Positions 7,890-16,878 of a stretch of 40,668 nucleotides of DNA are shown here, piece after piece (position 1 is the first letter of the stretch; the number at the start of each line of letters is the position of its first letter). The stretch comes from Bordetella parapertussis (GTDB taxonomy: Bacteria > Pseudomonadota > Gammaproteobacteria > Burkholderiales > Burkholderiaceae_B), in NCBI GenBank assembly GCA_945883615.1, contig CAMCYB010000014.1, positions 1 to 40,668 of the forward strand. The letters are read 5' to 3'. Under the pieces are notes generated by a model. That model made no database searches and was not told the origin of the DNA. It saw only the letters and a list, made by a program, of their open reading frames with translations. A program made the position numbers and the translations under genes.

Positions 7890-9332
7890 TTAGTCAATTG
7901 CTTTGACCATGTCTTCGATGACTTTTTTCGCGTCACCAAATACCATCATGGTTTTGTCTAAATAGAACAACTCGTTATCAAGGCCGGCATAACCTGACGC
8001 CATCGATCGCTTGTTAACGATAATGGTTTTAGCTTTGTAGGCTTCTAAAATAGGCATGCCTGCAATCGGTGATTGTGGGTCATTTTTGGCAGCAGGGTTC
8101 ACAACGTCGTTAGCACCCAACACCAACACCACATCGGTTTGACCGAATTCGCTGTTGATGTCTTCCATTTCAAAGACTTGATCGTAAGGCACTTCGGCCT
8201 CTGCCAACAGAACATTCATGTGACCTGGCATACGACCCGCGACAGGGTGAATAGCGTATTTAACAATCACGCCTTTTTCAGTGAGTTTTTCAGCGAGTTC
8301 TTTTAATGAGTGTTGAGCCCGTGCAACGGCTAAGCCGTAGCCTGGCACGATTGTGACGGTTTCAGCGTTGCTTAACAAAAAGGCGGCGTCGTCTGGGCTA
8401 CCAGACTTCACATTGCGGGCTTCGCTGCTACCACTGCTCGTAGCGGCAGCGTCAGTTGCGCCGCCAAAGCCACCTAAAATCACGTTGAAAAATGATCGAT
8501 TCATTGCCTTACACATAATGTAGGACAAAATCGCACCTGAAGAGCCAACTAAAGAACCCGCGATAATCAACATTGGGTTGTTTAATGAAAAACCAATGCC
8601 CGCTGCGGCCCAACCGGAATAGCTGTTGAGCATTGATACCACCACCGGCATATCTGCCCCACCGATCGGAATAATAATGAGCACGCCCAGAACAAAGGCT
8701 AGAAGTGTCATGATGATGAAGGGCGTCCAAGATTGGGTGACCACGAACCAAATACCACAACCCACCATCACTAAGGCGATGACCAAATTGATCATGTGCT
8801 GACCCGAGAACGTGACCGGTGCACCTTGAAACAAGCGAAACTTATATTTGCCAGACAACTTACCAAATGCAATGACTGAACCTGAAAAGGTGATGGCACC
8901 AATAAATGTACCAATAAACAGCTCAACTAAATTGCCGACTGGAACAGGTTCGCCAGCCGCGACAATACCAAAGGCATGTGGTTCGGCCACAATAGCGATG
9001 GCAATCGCGACAGCTGAAAGACCAATCATGCTGTGCATGAAAGCCACTAACTCAGGCATCTTTGTCATTTCAACGCGTTTGGCCATTACCGTGCCAACTG
9101 TGCCACCGATGAGTAAGCCAAAGACAACCCAGCCAAGACCGATGACGGTTGCGCCTTCACGGGCCAAACTGACGATGAGTGCTGCAGTGGTGAGTACAGC
9201 AATCACCATGCCTGCCATTCCGAAGGCATTACCAATGCGAGAGGTGTTAGGGTGCGATAAACCCTTGAGTGCTTGAATGAAGCAAATCGACGCAACCAAA
9301 TAGAGTAACGTCACAACGTTGATAGAAATCAT
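7890..9332 (-). CDS. pntB: NAD(P) transhydrogenase subunit beta
   Basis: The beta subunit of the proton-translocating transhydrogenase, which reduces NADP+ with NADH using the proton gradient. The N-terminal half (about 1-290) is a chain of hydrophobic membrane helices, and the C-terminal half is the NADP(H)-binding domain III, with VTIVPGYGLAVARAQ, PVAGRMPGHMNVLLAEA and VVLVLGANDVVNPAAKND. At 480 residues it is slightly longer than E. coli PntB (462). A ribosome-binding site GAAGGGG precedes the ATG and overlaps the end of the upstream pntA-2 gene; only two bases separate stop and start. It is the last gene of the pntAa-pntAb-pntB operon and converges without a gap on glcF. Confidence 0.96.
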   Translation of the reverse strand: MISINVVTLLYLVASICFIQALKGLSHPNTSRIGNAFGMAGMVIAVLTTAALIVSLAREGATVIGLGWVVFGLLIGGTVGTVMAKRVEMTKMPELVAFMHSMIGLSAVAIAIAIVAEPHAFGIVAAGEPVPVGNLVELFIGTFIGAITFSGSVIAFGKLSGKYKFRLFQGAPVTFSGQHMINLVIALVMVGCGIWFVVTQSWTPFIIMTLLAFVLGVLIIIPIGGADMPVVVSMLNSYSGWAAAGIGFSLNNPMLIIAGSLVGSSGAILSYIMCKAMNRSFFNVILGGFGGATDAAATSSGSSEARNVKSGSPDDAAFLLSNAETVTIVPGYGLAVARAQHSLKELAEKLTEKGVIVKYAIHPVAGRMPGHMNVLLAEAEVPYDQVFEMEDINSEFGQTDVVLVLGANDVVNPAAKNDPQSPIAGMPILEAYKAKTIIVNKRSMASGYAGLDNELFYLDKTMMVFGDAKKVIEDMVKAID

Positions 9333-9334
9333 GT

Positions 9335-9649
9335 TTAAGCCCCTTCTTTTTTGGCCGCTTTGGGCTTTTTCTTGAACATTTCAAGCATGCGTCGGGTGAC
9401 TAAAAAACCACCAAATACATTGACGGCAGCAAGCGCTACGGCAAAAACACCCATGCCGCGCGCCAACCCCCCCTCAGTTAAGCCCGCAGCCAACATGGCG
9501 CCAACGATAACAATGGCAGAAATTGCGTTGGTTACAGCCATCAAGGGCGTGTGCAGGGCAGGGGTTACATTCCATACGACGTGGTAACCGACGTAAACGG
9601 CCAACACAAATATGATTAGATTAACGATTGTTGGGTTAATGATTTCCAT
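9335..9649 (-). CDS. pntAb: NAD(P) transhydrogenase subunit alpha, membrane part (alpha-2)
   Basis: A 104-residue membrane protein equivalent to the C-terminal membrane part of E. coli PntA. Three hydrophobic helices are visible (about residues 8-25, 33-58 and 62-84), followed by a basic tail with [12 protein letters not shown]. Splitting the alpha chain into a soluble NAD-binding piece and this small membrane piece is known in Rhodospirillum and many other proteobacteria, so it is not a frameshift. One base separates it from the upstream pntAa stop and two bases from the pntB start, which implies one transcript and coupled translation. Confidence 0.93.
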   Translation of the reverse strand: MEIINPTIVNLIIFVLAVYVGYHVVWNVTPALHTPLMAVTNAISAIVIVGAMLAAGLTEGGLARGMGVFAVALAAVNVFGGFLVTRRMLEMFKKKPKAAKKEGA

Positions 9650-9650
9650 T

Positions 9651-10769
9651 TTATGCTTTCCTTAAAACGTCGCCGTTTTCACACATCAAGCAGGCTTTGA
9701 TGATTTCATCATCGCGTGCAATGTCAAGTGCGGCTTCTTTATTGATAATGAGTTTCATGAAGTCAAGTAGGTTACGAGCGTAAAGTGCCGATGCATCTGT
9801 TGCAACCATGCCAGGCAAGTTGGTTAAACCCACTAAAATGACACCATTAACCCGAACGACTTCACCTGCTTTCGATAAGGGGCAATTGCCACCTCGTTCG
9901 ACAGCCAAATCAACAATGACGCTACCTGGCTTCATGCCATGCACCGTTTCTTCACTGATGAGAAGGGGTGCAGGGCGACCGGGTATTAATGCCGTAGCAA
10001 TGACAATATCAGCTTGTTTGCAACGTTCGGCCACGATTAGTGCTTGTCGCGCCATCCATGAGGGTGGCATGGGGCGGGCGTAACCACCCACGCCTTTAGC
10101 AATTTCTCGTTCTTCATCGGTTTCAAAGGGCACATCAATAAATTTTGCGCCTAATGACTCAACCTGCTCTTTAGCAGCAGGGCGCACATCAGAGGCTTCC
10201 ACCACCGCACCTAAACGTTTGGCTGTTGCAATGGCTTGTAAACCTGCGACACCCGTGCCTAAAATAACCGCTCGGGCAGCTTTAAGCGTGCCGGCAGCAG
10301 TCATCATCATGGGGAATAAACGGCCGTAGTAATTTGCTGCCAACAAAACGGCTTTGTAGCCTGCCAAGTTGGCTTGTGAAGACAGCACATCAAGGCTTTG
10401 AGCCCGGGTAATGCGCGGTGCAGCCTCAAGTGCAAAAGCTGTTAGACCTGCTTTAGCCATGGCTTCAATGCTTGCGGCATCAAAAGGGTCAAGCATGCCA
10501 AGCAGCACAGCCCCTTTTTTCATATGAGCGAGCTCTGACTCAGCCGGTGCACGAACTTTTAAAACAAGTTCAGCGCCAAGCGCTTGAGCAGCATCAACGA
10601 CCGTTGCACCCATAGCCTCGTAAGCACTATCAGCAAAAGCTGCGGCAAGCCCTGCCGATTTTTCAACTACCACTGTGTGACCTGCTGCAACGAACTTTTT
10701 AACAGTTTCTGGTGTTGCTGCGACGCGGGTTTCGCCGTTTTGTGTTTCTAACGGAATGCCGATTTTCAT
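9651..10769 (-). CDS. pntAa: NAD(P) transhydrogenase subunit alpha, NAD-binding part (alpha-1)
   Basis: The soluble NAD(H)-binding domain I of transhydrogenase, 372 residues, in the alanine dehydrogenase/PNT family. The N-terminus [20 protein letters not shown] is typical, the Rossmann glycine motif is [18 protein letters not shown] with the acidic [17 protein letters not shown] after it, and [14 protein letters not shown] follows. AGGGAGA lies just upstream of the ATG and sets the start. It leads the operon pntAa-pntAb-pntB. The 120-bp gap to divergent mnmA (10770-10889) must hold both promoters; it is AT-rich, and I see no confident -35/-10 pair there. Confidence 0.95.
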   Translation of the reverse strand: MKIGIPLETQNGETRVAATPETVKKFVAAGHTVVVEKSAGLAAAFADSAYEAMGATVVDAAQALGAELVLKVRAPAESELAHMKKGAVLLGMLDPFDAASIEAMAKAGLTAFALEAAPRITRAQSLDVLSSQANLAGYKAVLLAANYYGRLFPMMMTAAGTLKAARAVILGTGVAGLQAIATAKRLGAVVEASDVRPAAKEQVESLGAKFIDVPFETDEEREIAKGVGGYARPMPPSWMARQALIVAERCKQADIVIATALIPGRPAPLLISEETVHGMKPGSVIVDLAVERGGNCPLSKAGEVVRVNGVILVGLTNLPGMVATDASALYARNLLDFMKLIINKEAALDIARDDEIIKACLMCENGDVLRKA

Positions 10770-10889
10770 CGGTGTCTCCCTAATTATAAAATTATTGATT
10801 ATGACTTAATTGTAAGGTTTATACACCATGATGAGGTTGTAAAAACTGAATTGAAGTAGGGATAACGCTATGACACTACAATATAAGTT

Positions 10890-12011
10890 ATGAAATTTGA
10901 ACAAATTGGCTTAGGCAAGCGGGTAGTCGTTGGTATGTCGGGTGGCGTTGACTCGTCTGTCGCGGCTTGGGTGCTCAAGCAGCAAGGTTATGACGTCGTG
11001 GGTCTTTTTATGAAAAACTGGGAAGATGACGACGACAGCGAATATTGCTCGACTCGGCAAGACTGGCTCGACGCAGCCAGCGTAGCCGATAAAATCGGAG
11101 TCGATATTGAGGCAGTCAATTTTGCATCTGAATACAAAGACCGCGTTTTCGCTGAATTTTTAAAAGAATATGCGGCAGGTCGCACGCCAAACCCCGATGT
11201 ACTGTGTAACGCCGAAATTAAATTTAAAGCTTTTTTAGACCATGCTGTTTCCTTAGGTGCTGAATGCATTGCAACGGGCCACTATGCTCAAATTCGGCAT
11301 GACACAACAAATGGTCTCACGCAGCTTGTCAAAGCGGTTGATGAAACGAAAGATCAAAGTTATTTTTTGCACCGCTTGAATCAAGATCAGTTGTCTAAAG
11401 CACTTTTTCCGCTCGGTCGATGGCGTAAAACGCAAGTGCGCGAAATAGCCCATTCGTTAAACTTAAGTAATGCATCTAAAAAAGATTCGACTGGCATTTG
11501 TTTTATTGGCGAAAGACCGTTTCGCGAGTTTTTAAATCGTTATTTACCCAGCGACCCAGGCAAAATTTTGACTGACACAGGGGTAGAGGTGGGTCAGCAT
11601 CATGGTTTGGCTTTTTACACCCTAGGGCAACGTAAAGGCTTAGGTATTGGGGGCGTTAAAGGTTACCAACAGGCAGATGGAACAGGCGCAACGTGGTATG
11701 TGGCCCGCAAAGATTTAGTCAATAATATTTTGTATGTCGTGGCTGAACACGATCACCCTTGGTTATTAAGTCAGCAACTGAGTGCCGCACAACCGAGTTG
11801 GGTCTCGGGGCAGGCGCCAGCTTGCATGCAAACACTCGGTGCCAAAGTGAGATACCGTCAAGATGATGTGGTGGCAGAGCTGACACAAGCTGACCCTGAA
11901 GGATTCAGTGTGCAGTTCAAGCAGCCACAATGGGCTGTGACCCCGGGCCAGTCTGTTGTTTTTTATGAGGGTGAAGTCTGTTTGGGCGGTGGCATTATTA
12001 CTACCAGCTGA
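10890..12011 (+). CDS. mnmA: tRNA-specific 2-thiouridylase MnmA
   Basis: Catalyses 2-thiolation of uridine 34 in the tRNAs for Lys, Glu and Gln, taking sulfur from the TusE/IscS relay and using ATP. The PP-loop GMSGGVDSS lies at the N-terminus, followed by [14 protein letters not shown]. The two catalytic Cys are recognisable in [13 protein letters not shown] and [13 protein letters not shown], and the C-terminal barrel ends [20 protein letters not shown]. At 373 residues it has normal length. No clear Shine-Dalgarno sequence precedes the ATG; TACAATATAAG lies within 15 bases upstream and resembles a -10 element, so a very short or absent leader is possible. Its stop codon lies inside a 15-bp tandem repeat. 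Confidence 0.96.
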   Translation: MKFEQIGLGKRVVVGMSGGVDSSVAAWVLKQQGYDVVGLFMKNWEDDDDSEYCSTRQDWLDAASVADKIGVDIEAVNFASEYKDRVFAEFLKEYAAGRTPNPDVLCNAEIKFKAFLDHAVSLGAECIATGHYAQIRHDTTNGLTQLVKAVDETKDQSYFLHRLNQDQLSKALFPLGRWRKTQVREIAHSLNLSNASKKDSTGICFIGERPFREFLNRYLPSDPGKILTDTGVEVGQHHGLAFYTLGQRKGLGIGGVKGYQQADGTGATWYVARKDLVNNILYVVAEHDHPWLLSQQLSAAQPSWVSGQAPACMQTLGAKVRYRQDDVVAELTQADPEGFSVQFKQPQWAVTPGQSVVFYEGEVCLGGGIITTS

Positions 12012-12093
12012 TTTACTGCCAGCTGATTTACTACCCGCTAATCTACTGACAACTGGTTGACTGCCCACTGATTTAACACCGACTGATATTTAA
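12004..12093. repeat. Six-unit degenerate 15-bp tandem array
   Basis: Units begin at 12004, 12019, 12034, 12049, 12064 and 12079. The first two are CCAGCTGATTTACTG and CCAGCTGATTTACTA; later ones decay (CCCGCTAATCTACTG, ACAACTGGTTGACTG, CCCACTGATTTAACA, CCGACTGATATTTAA). The first two contain the palindrome CAGCTG, so adjacent units can form a 6-bp hairpin with a 9-nt loop. The array covers the mnmA stop codon, the whole gap to the convergent GST-like gene and its stop codon. No T-rich terminator is seen in this gap. Confidence 0.85.
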
Positions 12094-12695
12094 ACGGGTG
12101 TTGTGTCAATAAATGCTTGACGCGCCATCATCTTTTTATAAAACGTTTCAAGATTAGGGTGTGCACCACGCCAGTCGATTTCAGGAAATCTAAATTCAAG
12201 GTAGCCCAGTAAACAGCCGGCGCTGATGTCAGCCAACGAATAGTTAACACCTGCAAAAAACGATTGTTCGCCCAGTGTGTTGCTTAGCTCTATTAAAGCG
12301 GCGGTTACTTTGCCTAACTGGCGACTGATCCAGTCGGGGTTTTGTTGCGTAATCGGGCGCTGACGTTCTAGACGCACGGCTATTAAGGCATCATTCGTGC
12401 CGTCACATAAGGCTTCTAGGCATTTGATGTGAGCTCGCTCTCGACCCGTCTGAGGAATGAGCCGGCTGACGGGTGAAAGGGTGTCAAGGTATTCAGTGAG
12501 TACACGTGAGTCGTACAAAGATTCTTTATCGTCAACGATTAAACAAGGTACCTTGCCAAGCGGGTTATGCTTTTGAATGGTTGACTGGGCAGACCATACG
12601 TCTTCAAGAATAAACTCACAATCGAGTTTTTTGTCTGCTAAAACAATGCGTACTTTACGTACATAGGGGCTGGAATTAGAACCGATTAGTTTCAT
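12090..12695 (-). CDS. Glutathione S-transferase family protein
   Basis: A 201-residue cytosolic GST-fold protein. The N-terminal thioredoxin-like domain has SNSSPYVRKVRIVL, NPLGKVPCLIVDD with the cis-proline, and LYDSRVLTEYLD for the gamma-glutamyl binding turn. The helical C-terminal domain runs from about residue 85 and contains NYSLADISAGCLLGYLEFR. It resembles the E. coli YibF group. The physiological substrate is unknown, and the active-site residue is probably a Ser in NSSPY. It is divergent from purB (147-bp gap) and convergent with mnmA. Confidence 0.88.
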   Translation of the reverse strand: MKLIGSNSSPYVRKVRIVLADKKLDCEFILEDVWSAQSTIQKHNPLGKVPCLIVDDKESLYDSRVLTEYLDTLSPVSRLIPQTGRERAHIKCLEALCDGTNDALIAVRLERQRPITQQNPDWISRQLGKVTAALIELSNTLGEQSFFAGVNYSLADISAGCLLGYLEFRFPEIDWRGAHPNLETFYKKMMARQAFIDTTPV

Positions 12696-12836
12696 ATACG
12701 TTTATAAAAGTTGTTGCAGTGCAAACAGATGCAGTTAATAGAAAAAACTCATTCCTATTCTACAACTTAGTTGACTACGAGATTTGATTTACCCCCGGGT
12801 GTAAAATTCTGATGTCAATCATTGTTGTTTTTCTGA

Positions 12837-14240
<1,404 letters not shown>

Positions 14241-14263
14241 GGGTTACAGCGATTTTTAATTTT

Positions 14264-14375
14264 AAGTACTATCATGATTCAGTATCATCATGACTAAGCA
14301 TTATTATGACTAATTATCGTTATGACTAAGCTCTATCATGACTAAGTACTATCATGACAAAGTACCATCATGACT
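14264..14375. repeat. Seven-unit 16-bp tandem array downstream of purB
   Basis: Units start at 14264, 14280, 14296, 14312, 14328, 14344 and 14360; the consensus is AAGTACTATCATGACT. Five of the seven contain the palindrome TCATGA and two contain AGTACT, so pairs of units can fold into short hairpins. The array fills most of the 170-bp gap between the purB stop and the cytochrome c' start and ends 35 bp before that start codon. No other feature is seen in the gap. Confidence 0.88.
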
Positions 14376-14410
14376 AGATGTTGAATCCGTTATTGCTCAA
14401 AGGAATTTTT

Positions 14411-14866
14411 ATGAAAAAAACATTTTTTGCCTCGTTTGCTGTGCTGGTTGCGTCACTCTGTTTGCCGTTTGCCGCGCAGGCTCAGTTTGCAAAAGCTGAA
14501 GATGCGGTGACACACCGTCAGTCAGCTTTTCAATTAATGGGTTCGCATTTTTGGCGTATGCAACCTGTTATGAAAGGTCAAGTTCCTTACGATAAAGCAG
14601 CCATTGCTACGAATATTGCAGTGTTAAATGAAATTTCAAAATTGCCCTGGGCCGCTTTTGGAGCAGGTACAGAGGGTGGTAATGCTAAAGTTGATATTTG
14701 GTTAGACCCAGAAAGCTTCAAAAAAGCACAAGAAAAGTTTTCAATTTCTCTCAAAGCATTAACTGCTGCCTCAGATGCGGGCAACTTTGACAATTTGCGG
14801 GTGGCCTACGGTGAAGTCGGTGCGAGCTGTAAAGCATGCCATTATGCATTTCGCCAAAAGAAATAA
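14411..14866 (+). CDS. Cytochrome c' (periplasmic)
   Basis: A 151-residue secreted haem protein of the cytochrome c' four-helix bundle family. A signal peptide is clear: MKKTFFASFAVLVASLC..., with probable cleavage after AQA at residue 24. The C-terminal haem motif CKACH occupies residues 140-144, where the family always carries it. Family members bind NO and CO at a five-coordinate haem and have been linked to protection from nitric oxide; the role here is inferred. The frame is open from ATG 14378, but ATG 14411 has AAAGGA just upstream and starts exactly at the signal peptide. It converges on xthA with a 23-bp gap. Confidence 0.93.
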   Translation: MKKTFFASFAVLVASLCLPFAAQAQFAKAEDAVTHRQSAFQLMGSHFWRMQPVMKGQVPYDKAAIATNIAVLNEISKLPWAAFGAGTEGGNAKVDIWLDPESFKKAQEKFSISLKALTAASDAGNFDNLRVAYGEVGASCKACHYAFRQKK

Positions 14867-14889
14867 TTAATTGGTTCTACCCTATTGTT

Positions 14890-15675
14890 TTAAATGGTTG
14901 CGATCACTGGTGCGTGGTCTGAGGGCTGTTCGTTGCCTCGAGGGTTCGCATCAATGACGCAAGCGGTGCACTGAGGCACTAACGATTGGCTCAGCAGCAC
15001 GTGATCTATGCGAAGCCCTGCATTTCGTTTAAAACCATTAAGTCGATAGTCCCACCAGCTAAAAGTCTTGGGTGCTTGTTCAAACAATCTAAATGCATCA
15101 GTGAGGCCTAGTTCTAGCAATGTCTTAAGAGCTTCTCGTTCTGGTGCAGAGACTAATACTTGACCCGCCCATCTTTTAGGGTCGTGCACGTCTTCATCAG
15201 CGGGGGCGATGTTGTAGTCGCCTAAAATAGAAAGGTGAGTGTGCTGATTCATTTCAGTCTTTAACCATTCTGTCAAGGCTTGATACCACCTTAGTTTGTA
15301 TTGGTATTTGTCGCTATCAACTGATTGACCATTTGGGCAATACGCACTGATTAATCGAACGGCTGCCCCAGTTGTAGACCCAATGAGGGGGTATGTTGCA
15401 GCAATGATACGTTGTTGGGGGTCTTCAAACCCAGGAATATTTCTCACCACATCGTTACCTGGGTGTCGTGAAATGATGGCCACACCGTTATACGTTTTTT
15501 GCCCGGCCCAAACGGCTTGATAGCCTTGCTCGTTAAAGGCCTCGACAGGAAACTTGTCTTGATCGACTTTAAGTTCTTGTAAACACAAGGCATCGACTTG
15601 GCTTTGCGCGAGCCACTCTAAAACTTGTGGCAGGCGAACTTTGATTGAATTAACGTTCCAGGTGGCTATTTTCAT
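14890..15675 (-). CDS. xthA: Exodeoxyribonuclease III
   Basis: A 261-residue DNA repair nuclease of the exonuclease III/AP endonuclease family, which nicks abasic sites and digests 3' ends. Metal and catalytic signatures are all present: MKIATWNVNSIKVRL, LCLQELKVDQDKFP with the metal-binding Glu, LISAYCPNG, SILGDYNIAPADEDVHDP, FSWWDYRLNGFKRNAGLRID and the C-terminal PSDHAPVIA with the catalytic Asp-His. Length is normal. It is divergent from the cold-shock gene across 238 bp. Confidence 0.95.
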   Translation of the reverse strand: MKIATWNVNSIKVRLPQVLEWLAQSQVDALCLQELKVDQDKFPVEAFNEQGYQAVWAGQKTYNGVAIISRHPGNDVVRNIPGFEDPQQRIIAATYPLIGSTTGAAVRLISAYCPNGQSVDSDKYQYKLRWYQALTEWLKTEMNQHTHLSILGDYNIAPADEDVHDPKRWAGQVLVSAPEREALKTLLELGLTDAFRLFEQAPKTFSWWDYRLNGFKRNAGLRIDHVLLSQSLVPQCTACVIDANPRGNEQPSDHAPVIATI

Positions 15676-15744
15676 AAAATACGTGGTCTTTTAGCACAAA
15701 TGTTTAAAAAAGTTAAAAATACTGAATTCACTTGACAATTTTGT

Positions 15745-15774
15745 TTGACTTCTAGTTTGACACCCCTTTAAACT
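15745..15774 (+). promoter_or_regulatory. Putative sigma-70 promoter of the cold-shock gene
   Basis: TTGACT at 15745-15750 and TAAACT at 15769-15774 with an 18-bp spacer. A second perfect -35-like TTGACA lies at 15732-15737 without a matching -10. If correct, the transcript has a leader of about 130 bases before the start codon at 15914, which fits the long structured leaders known for E. coli cspA-type genes. The remainder of the 15676-15913 gap shows no gene. Confidence 0.45.
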
Positions 15775-15913
15775 TGATTAGCAAGATTTTCAAGTGTAGT
15801 GGCTTTAGTTTCATATCGGTCACCATAGCGGTACCAGAAGTGCTTCTCCCTTCCTTGATCGTCATGCAATTTGGGCTATGAGCCCGTATTTTTCATTTTC
15901 AAGGAAGTTAGTC

Positions 15914-16117
15914 ATGGCAACAGGCGTCGTTAAGTGGTTCAATTCAGAAAAAGGCTATGGTTTCATTATGCCTGATGGCGGTGGCAAAGATTTGTTTGCT
16001 CACTACTCAGAAATCAAAGCTGAAGGTTACAAAACTCTTCAAGAGAATCAAAAGGTCAGTTTTGAAATTGGTCAGGGCGCAAAAGGCCCTAGCGCAACCA
16101 ATATTCAAATGATCTAA
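15914..16117 (+). CDS. cspA: Cold-shock domain protein (CspA family)
   Basis: A 67-residue single cold-shock domain, a small beta barrel that binds single-stranded RNA and DNA. RNP1 appears as KGYGFI and RNP2 as DLFAHYS, and the N-terminus [20 protein letters not shown] is typical of proteobacterial Csp proteins. The frame continues upstream to 15878, but ATG 15914 is preceded by AAGGAAG at 15901-15907 and matches the family start. A strong terminator follows, so it is a one-gene transcript. Whether it is truly cold-induced cannot be told from sequence. Confidence 0.95.
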   Translation: MATGVVKWFNSEKGYGFIMPDGGGKDLFAHYSEIKAEGYKTLQENQKVSFEIGQGAKGPSATNIQMI

Positions 16118-16153
16118 GAAGCATAAACTGCTTACTTAAACCGTAATTGGTCG

Positions 16154-16184
16154 AACCCCAGTCTACAAAGATTGGGGTTTTTTT
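16154..16184 (+). terminator. Rho-independent terminator after the cold-shock gene
   Basis: Stem AACCCCA (16154-16160) with TGGGGTT (16173-16179), extended by partial pairing of GTC with GAT, and a run of seven T at 16178-16184. It lies 37 bp after the stop codon. Confidence 0.9.
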
Positions 16185-16185
16185 A

Positions 16186-16276
16186 CGTCTATTCTTATAT
16201 GACGTATATTCTTACATGACCTACTCTTTAAATTTATTAAGACTTATTGAGACTTATTGAGACTTATTGAGACTTT
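16186..16276. repeat. Two short tandem arrays upstream of the nitroreductase
   Basis: A 17-bp unit occurs twice, CGTCTATTCTTATATGA at 16186-16202 and CGTATATTCTTACATGA at 16203-16219 (15 of 17 match). After 21 bp, GACTTATTGA repeats three times perfectly at 16241-16270, with a partial fourth copy GACTTT from 16271. The second array runs up to the ATG at 16279, so it occupies the place where a ribosome-binding site should be. Confidence 0.85.
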
Positions 16277-16278
16277 CT

Positions 16279-16878
16279 ATGCTTGAAAATCAAACCCATG
16301 CCGAAATTGTGTTGTCAACGATCGCGTCGCGTCGATCAACAAAATCAATTGCTGCGCCTGGCCCCAGCGCACAGCAGCTTGAGCTGGCTTTTAAATCTGC
16401 CACACATGCCCCAGACCATGCCGCATTGAGAATATGGCGCTTTGTCACCATCTCACCCCCACACTTAGAAGCATTTGCTGAACTGGCGATCGCAGCTGCC
16501 TTGCGGGCAGGTCAACCCTTTACCGACGAAAAAGCCACATCGATACGAAAGTGGTTAAAAAATGTGCCACTGTTAATTGGTTTGGCTTATCAAATGCATC
16601 ACGATCACCCTAAAGTTAATGCGCTTGAACAGTCATTGTCGATGGGTGCTGCCGTGATGAATTTGCAAAACAGTTTGCATGCGATGGGTTTTGGTAGTTT
16701 CTGGAGTACAGGCCTGGGTACCTATACTGACGAAGTGCCCGAGGCTCTGGGTTTTGATACGCTTGATTATCAGTTCGTCGGTTTCTTGGCTGTGGGTACG
16801 GTTCAGGGTGAATTGGCGCCTGCTCTTAAACGCCCCCAACTCTCTGAGATTGTGCATGCTTGGGTACCCAACGTTTAA
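16279..16878 (+). CDS. Nitroreductase family protein (YdjA-like)
   Basis: A 199-residue FMN-dependent oxidoreductase of the nitroreductase family. ASRRSTKSIAAPGPS near the N-terminus, the segment SATHAPDHAALRIWRFVTI and the C-terminal FGSFWSTGLGTY with FVGFLAVGT resemble the small YdjA subgroup. The physiological substrate is not known. ATG 16279 is preferred over the upstream TTG at 16267, which falls within a 10-bp tandem repeat; neither has a clear Shine-Dalgarno sequence. The last 53 bp overlap the 3' end of convergent copA on the other strand. Confidence 0.85.
   Translation: MLENQTHAEIVLSTIASRRSTKSIAAPGPSAQQLELAFKSATHAPDHAALRIWRFVTISPPHLEAFAELAIAAALRAGQPFTDEKATSIRKWLKNVPLLIGLAYQMHHDHPKVNALEQSLSMGAAVMNLQNSLHAMGFGSFWSTGLGTYTDEVPEALGFDTLDYQFVGFLAVGTVQGELAPALKRPQLSEIVHAWVPNV

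Noticed and set aside
8848..9276. 142-codon plus-strand frame opposite pntB
   Set aside because: It is antisense to the conserved membrane helices of PntB; long antisense frames are common there and no ribosome-binding site or domain is visible.
9335..10769. Split transhydrogenase alpha considered as a frameshift
   Set aside because: Each piece has its own start codon, and the split form is well known in proteobacteria.
14264..14375. Repeat array considered as CRISPR
   Set aside because: Units are contiguous 16-mers without spacers, and no cas gene is present; the same applies to the other arrays.
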